From positions 90,523-154,522 of the forward strand of contig NZ_KZ983995.1 of NCBI RefSeq assembly GCF_003569785.1: DNA of 64,000 bases, given 5' to 3'. Source of the stretch: Leucobacter sp. wl10 (GTDB lineage: Bacteria > Actinomycetota > Actinomycetes > Actinomycetales > Microbacteriaceae). Positions 61,744-64,000 of this stretch are shown here, piece by piece. The position numbers and the translations under genes are program-made. Position 1 is the stretch's first letter. Each line of letters begins with the position of its first letter. Under the pieces are notes generated by a model that worked only from the letters and a program-made list of their open reading frames with translations, searched no databases and was not told the DNA's origin.

Positions 61744-62744
61744 GCGGAGAGCATCGCTGTGCTGCGCCGCGCGCTCGAGCGCCAGGTGGACGGCGTCAAG
61801 CCGGTGCTTCGGCGGAAGGCCCGGCTGAATCCCTCGTCGGAGCGGTAGCCGAGTTCGCGGGAGACCTCGCTCACGCTGCGGCCGCGCGCGAGGAGATCCT
61901 TCGCGACGCGCATGCGCACCTCCGTGACGTATCCGGCGGGCGAACTGCCGAATGCTGCCCGGAAGCGCTCGGCGAACACCGACCGCGACATCGCGCCGGC
62001 GGCAGCGAGCGATCCAACGGACCAGTCGCGGCCCGGATCCGCGACCACCGCGGCGGCGACCCGATCCAGGAATGGATCCTTCGACAGCGACGGCCAACCC
62101 TCCGGCGCGCAGCCGCGATGCCACCACGCGCGGATCGCGGACAGCAGCACGGTCCGCGCCATCACGCGGCAGACGACGCGGTCGCCGTCGCGGCTCGGGC
62201 AGTGCTCGCGGGTGCGGGATCGGGAGTCGACCTCGGTCCCGAGGTGGAGCGTCAGCGCGGCGGCGGCGGGCTCGAGCCGGTCGAACCCCCTGATGAGCGC
62301 GAACTCCGGCAGCAGGTCGGCGAGGTGCGCCGCGTCGGGCGAGAGGTCGAGGATCGAGAGCATGATCGCGGCTCCCCGCGGAGCGCTGAGGACGAGCGAC
62401 CGCCGGCCCGACGCGAGCAGCACGTCGCCATTGGACAGCGTGTGCTCGGGGTTGAGGTTCTTGCTTGTCTCGCCTCCCGAGAGGCGTTCAGAGTACTGTT
62501 CTGCTCCACCCCCTCCGGCGCGAGCGCCCTGGGTTACGACGACCTCGTCGCCGAGCCCGTAGACGAGGGACAGGCGGCCGACCTCGAGGGGGATCCTCTC
62601 GCCCCGCCCGATCCGGAATCGCGACTGCTGCCGCACCTCGACGTCCAGCGCCGCCAGCACCTCGTCGATCGTCGCCGCGGGGACGCGGAATCCCGACGGC
62701 GTCGAGGGCGCGGAGCGCGGGGCGTGTGCGGCTGTCGTGCTCAT
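61740..62744 (-). CDS. AraC family regulator with cupin_6 domain
   Basis: 334 residues from ATG 62744 (MSTTAAHAPRSAPS). The N-terminal half is the cupin_6 sensor (FRIGRGERIPLEVGRLSLVY, later RSLVLSAPRGAAIML). The C-terminal half has two AraC helix-turn-helices: GSLAAAGAMSRSVFAERFRA and RSVSEVSRELGYRSDEGFSR. A Gly-rich insert ARAGGGGAEQYSERL interrupts the cupin. Such regulators usually control the neighbouring transporter or oxidoreductase gene; the MFS pump is the obvious candidate. Confidence 0.9.
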   Translation of the reverse strand: MSTTAAHAPRSAPSTPSGFRVPAATIDEVLAALDVEVRQQSRFRIGRGERIPLEVGRLSLVYGLGDEVVVTQGARAGGGGAEQYSERLSGGETSKNLNPEHTLSNGDVLLASGRRSLVLSAPRGAAIMLSILDLSPDAAHLADLLPEFALIRGFDRLEPAAAALTLHLGTEVDSRSRTREHCPSRDGDRVVCRVMARTVLLSAIRAWWHRGCAPEGWPSLSKDPFLDRVAAAVVADPGRDWSVGSLAAAGAMSRSVFAERFRAAFGSSPAGYVTEVRMRVAKDLLARGRSVSEVSRELGYRSDEGFSRAFRRSTGLTPSTWRSSARRSTAMLSA

Positions 62745-62805
62745 GAGACGCTCAACGGTGGAGGCGATGGGGGTATTCCGATGGGGGCCGGCGTCGGAGG
62801 CCTGG

Positions 62806-63144
62806 CTACTCCGCCGCCGACTCCGAGGCGCTCTCGTCCTCCTTGTCATCCTGCGGGCGCTCGACCCCGATCGTGACGCTGGTGGCAAGCGCGGCGACGG
62901 CGCCGACGGCGACGAGGATGGGGGCGAGCACGGCGCTCGCGGCCGTGACGGCGACGCCCGCTGTCAGCGGGATCTCGAAGATCGTCTCGCCGCTCTCCCG
63001 TTTGATGTAGAGCCGGCGAGCGTTCCCCTCCTCGATGATCTCGCGCACCTTGGCCATGAGCTCGTCGCCCTTGACCTTGAACTCTTCGTACCAGTTGTTG
63101 CTGCTGTTGTCTGCGCTACCCGTGTTGCCCGCGTTCTCGGTCAT
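62806..63144 (-). CDS. DUF4342 domain-containing protein
   Basis: 112 residues from ATG 63144 (MTENAGNTGSADNSSNN; AAGGGA upstream). YEEFKVKGDELMAKVREIIE then NARRLYIKRESGETIFEIPL and TAGVAVTAASAVLAPILVAV match the DUF4342 pattern: a UBA-like helical start, a beta hairpin, then one membrane helix. The acidic C-terminal DDKEDESASESAAE is disordered. Known only as a small membrane-associated protein of many Actinobacteria and Firmicutes. Confidence 0.85.
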   Translation of the reverse strand: MTENAGNTGSADNSSNNWYEEFKVKGDELMAKVREIIEEGNARRLYIKRESGETIFEIPLTAGVAVTAASAVLAPILVAVGAVAALATSVTIGVERPQDDKEDESASESAAE

Positions 63145-63317
63145 GAGCATTCCCTTCTCGATGAGGCGTGGCCGCAGCTTACAGAAAGAACCACGGCGCG
63201 CGCTGAGCTGTGTAGCGGGAGCGGTGCTCGGGGTGGCTCGCTGGATGCGGCGCTCTGAGCCGGAATCCTGGGTCGCCTCGGTTCTTGGGCTCGATGGCGA
63301 AACGAAGAATGTCAGTT

Positions 63318-63345
63318 GTTCTTGGTTCGAGTCCAGGTACCCCAG
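63318..63345 (+). other. 3' end of a tRNA-Gln gene, att-site-like
   Basis: T-arm CTTGG-TTCGAGT-CCAGG, acceptor strand TACCCCA and discriminator G are present (28 nt with the variable-loop end), but nothing upstream can form the 5' half. It differs from the 3' end of tRNA-Gln at 49327 in paired positions of both stems, so its parent is another glutamine tRNA. Integrases commonly leave such a duplicated tRNA 3' end at one junction of an inserted element. Confidence 0.75.
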
Positions 63346-63349
63346 CGCA

Positions 63350-63384
63350 AAACTCCTCAGATTCCGCGGGAATCGGAGGAGTTT
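63350..63384. terminator. 15-bp hairpin after the tRNA fragment
   Basis: AAACTCCTC-A-GATTCC around a GCG loop pairs with GGAATC-G-GAGGAGTTT: 15 pairs with one mismatch. It starts 4 bp after the tRNA fragment, like the terminator of a tRNA transcript, and was probably carried with it. Confidence 0.7.
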
Positions 63385-63538
63385 CATGTTTCCAGATTCC
63401 CTTCTTCTTGAGGTCGGGGTCCTAAACGGGGTCCAAAACCCTGTTTCTCGGCTTGTGCTGAAGGTGCGCTACGGGTTCCTCCGTATCGCTCCCGTGTGCG
63501 CCGCAGTGCTCCGGACAGTGGGTGCCTACCTGCCCTTC

Positions 63539-63625
63539 ATGGATGTGTTGGACGAGCCGTTGATCATGACGGGGGAGCAGGTCGCCGAACTGCTCCAAGT
63601 CTCGCCGCGCACGGTCGAGGAATGA
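63539..63625 (+). pseudogene. excisionase-type helix-turn-helix gene cut by an insertion sequence
   Basis: MDVLDEPLIMTGEQVAELLQ then VSPRTVEE and a stop: the first half of a MerR-like excisionase / HTH_17 domain (L-x-x-x-E-V-A-x-x-L-x-V-S-x-R-T-V). In intact relatives a Trp follows the Glu-Glu; here the codon is broken at the first base by the IS end (TGG changed to TGA). Near a tRNA fragment, this fits the end of an integrative element. Confidence 0.65.
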
Positions 63626-64000
63626 ATCGGCCTGGGTTTGTCGGGGGGCTTCGTGTTAAGCGGCAGCGGGCTCGCTGACCACTCGTGTTGAATCGTAGTG
63701 GAACTCCTCGTACTCGACCGGCGGCACGTCTCCGATACCAGAGTGGAGGCGCTCCGTGTTGTACCAGTGCACCCATGACGCAGTGGCCTGCTCGACCTGC
63801 CGCCACCCCTCCCAGAGCGGGCGTTCGTGCTCGATGACCTCGGTCTTGAACAGTCCGATCGTGGACTCCATCAGCGCGTTATCCAGCGCATCACCGACAG
63901 ACCCGATCGACACCCGGTGATCCCGGCGTCCTGCAACTCCTCAGTGAACGCCAGAGAGGTGTATTGGGCGGATTCAACCGGTCGTCGCAACACCGGCTTG
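63623..64000 (-). mobile_element. IS3-type insertion sequence, partial at the window end
   Basis: The outer end TGAATCGGCCTGGGTTTGTC (from 63623) has the TG-start and the G-rich pattern of actinobacterial IS3-family inverted repeats. The transposase stop (63656) lies 33 bp inside it. The other end is beyond the window. Confidence 0.75.
63656..64000 (-). pseudogene. IS3-family transposase (OrfB, rve domain), frameshifted and partial
   Basis: The last 85 codons read SIGSVGDALDNALMESTIGL, FKTEVIEHERPLWEG and WVHWYNTERLHSGIGDVPP, the C-terminal integrase-core of IS3 OrfB with its catalytic Glu in NALMES. Upstream, PVESAQYTSLAFTEELQDAG (63975-63916) is in a different frame; the two parts join near 63911-63921, where one base seems to be lost. 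So the element is likely inactive unless the shift is a sequencing error. Confidence 0.85.

Noticed and set aside
1..64000. CRISPR array or rRNA operon
   Set aside because: No regularly spaced repeats and no rRNA-length conserved sequence were seen anywhere in the window.

Overview
This is a 64 kb stretch of a high-GC actinobacterial chromosome. Several features point to the family Microbacteriaceae, possibly Leucobacter: a DUF222/13E12 HNH endonuclease, a DUF3516 helicase, a DUF4031-HD fusion, Lrp/alanine dehydrogenase, and many GTG starts. The genus is a guess; no rRNA is present. There is one tRNA, tRNA-Gln(CTG), and no CRISPR array.

Layout. 0-12 kb: a 5'-truncated PucR regulator with an MFS transporter, a GNAT-AAA+ fusion, a very large RecB-like nuclease/helicase, an aminotransferase, alanine dehydrogenase divergent from its Lrp-type regulator, and a nicotinamidase. 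12-15 kb: a Na+/H+ antiporter and a winged-helix (AlkZ-like) protein. 15.1-22.7 kb: an IclR regulator and a six-gene transport/catabolic operon (an unrecognised 851-aa protein, an M19-like dipeptidase missing metal ligands, and a complete polar-amino-acid-type ABC importer). 22.8-34.3 kb: old yellow enzyme, ABC exporter, DUF2130 coiled-coil protein, DUF3516 helicase, and a divergent GH18 / GT2 pair. 34.3-35.5 kb: a gene-poor scar flanked by a 73-bp direct repeat and containing the left end of an ISL3-type element with a hairpin that would cover the transposase start. 35.5-49 kb: TetR regulator and ABC-2 exporter, deoC, Ppx/GppA, a VOC gene that reads through into antisense of a quinone oxidoreductase, LysR with a decarboxylase/APC permease/UspA cluster, HNH endonuclease, tRNA-Gln. 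49.5-53.4 kb: a CoA-transferase with domain halves in unusual order, a broken YbaK gene, small proteins, DUF4031-HD.

53.5-59.6 kb is the most unusual system. A GntR/FCD regulator precedes three tandem acetoacetate-decarboxylase-like paralogues and a full polar-amino-acid-type ABC importer. All three paralogues keep the Schiff-base lysine and have an aspartate at the same 39-residue spacing where the classic enzyme has Glu76. The residues matching Arg29 and Glu61 of the classic enzyme appear to be missing, so I infer a different substrate. The start of this block is visibly less GC-rich than its neighbours.

The window ends with SixA, an HhH protein, an MFS pump, an AraC regulator and DUF4342. 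It then enters a mobile-element junction: the 3' end of a tRNA-Gln, a hairpin, an excisionase cut by an IS3-type element, and a frameshifted transposase running off the end.
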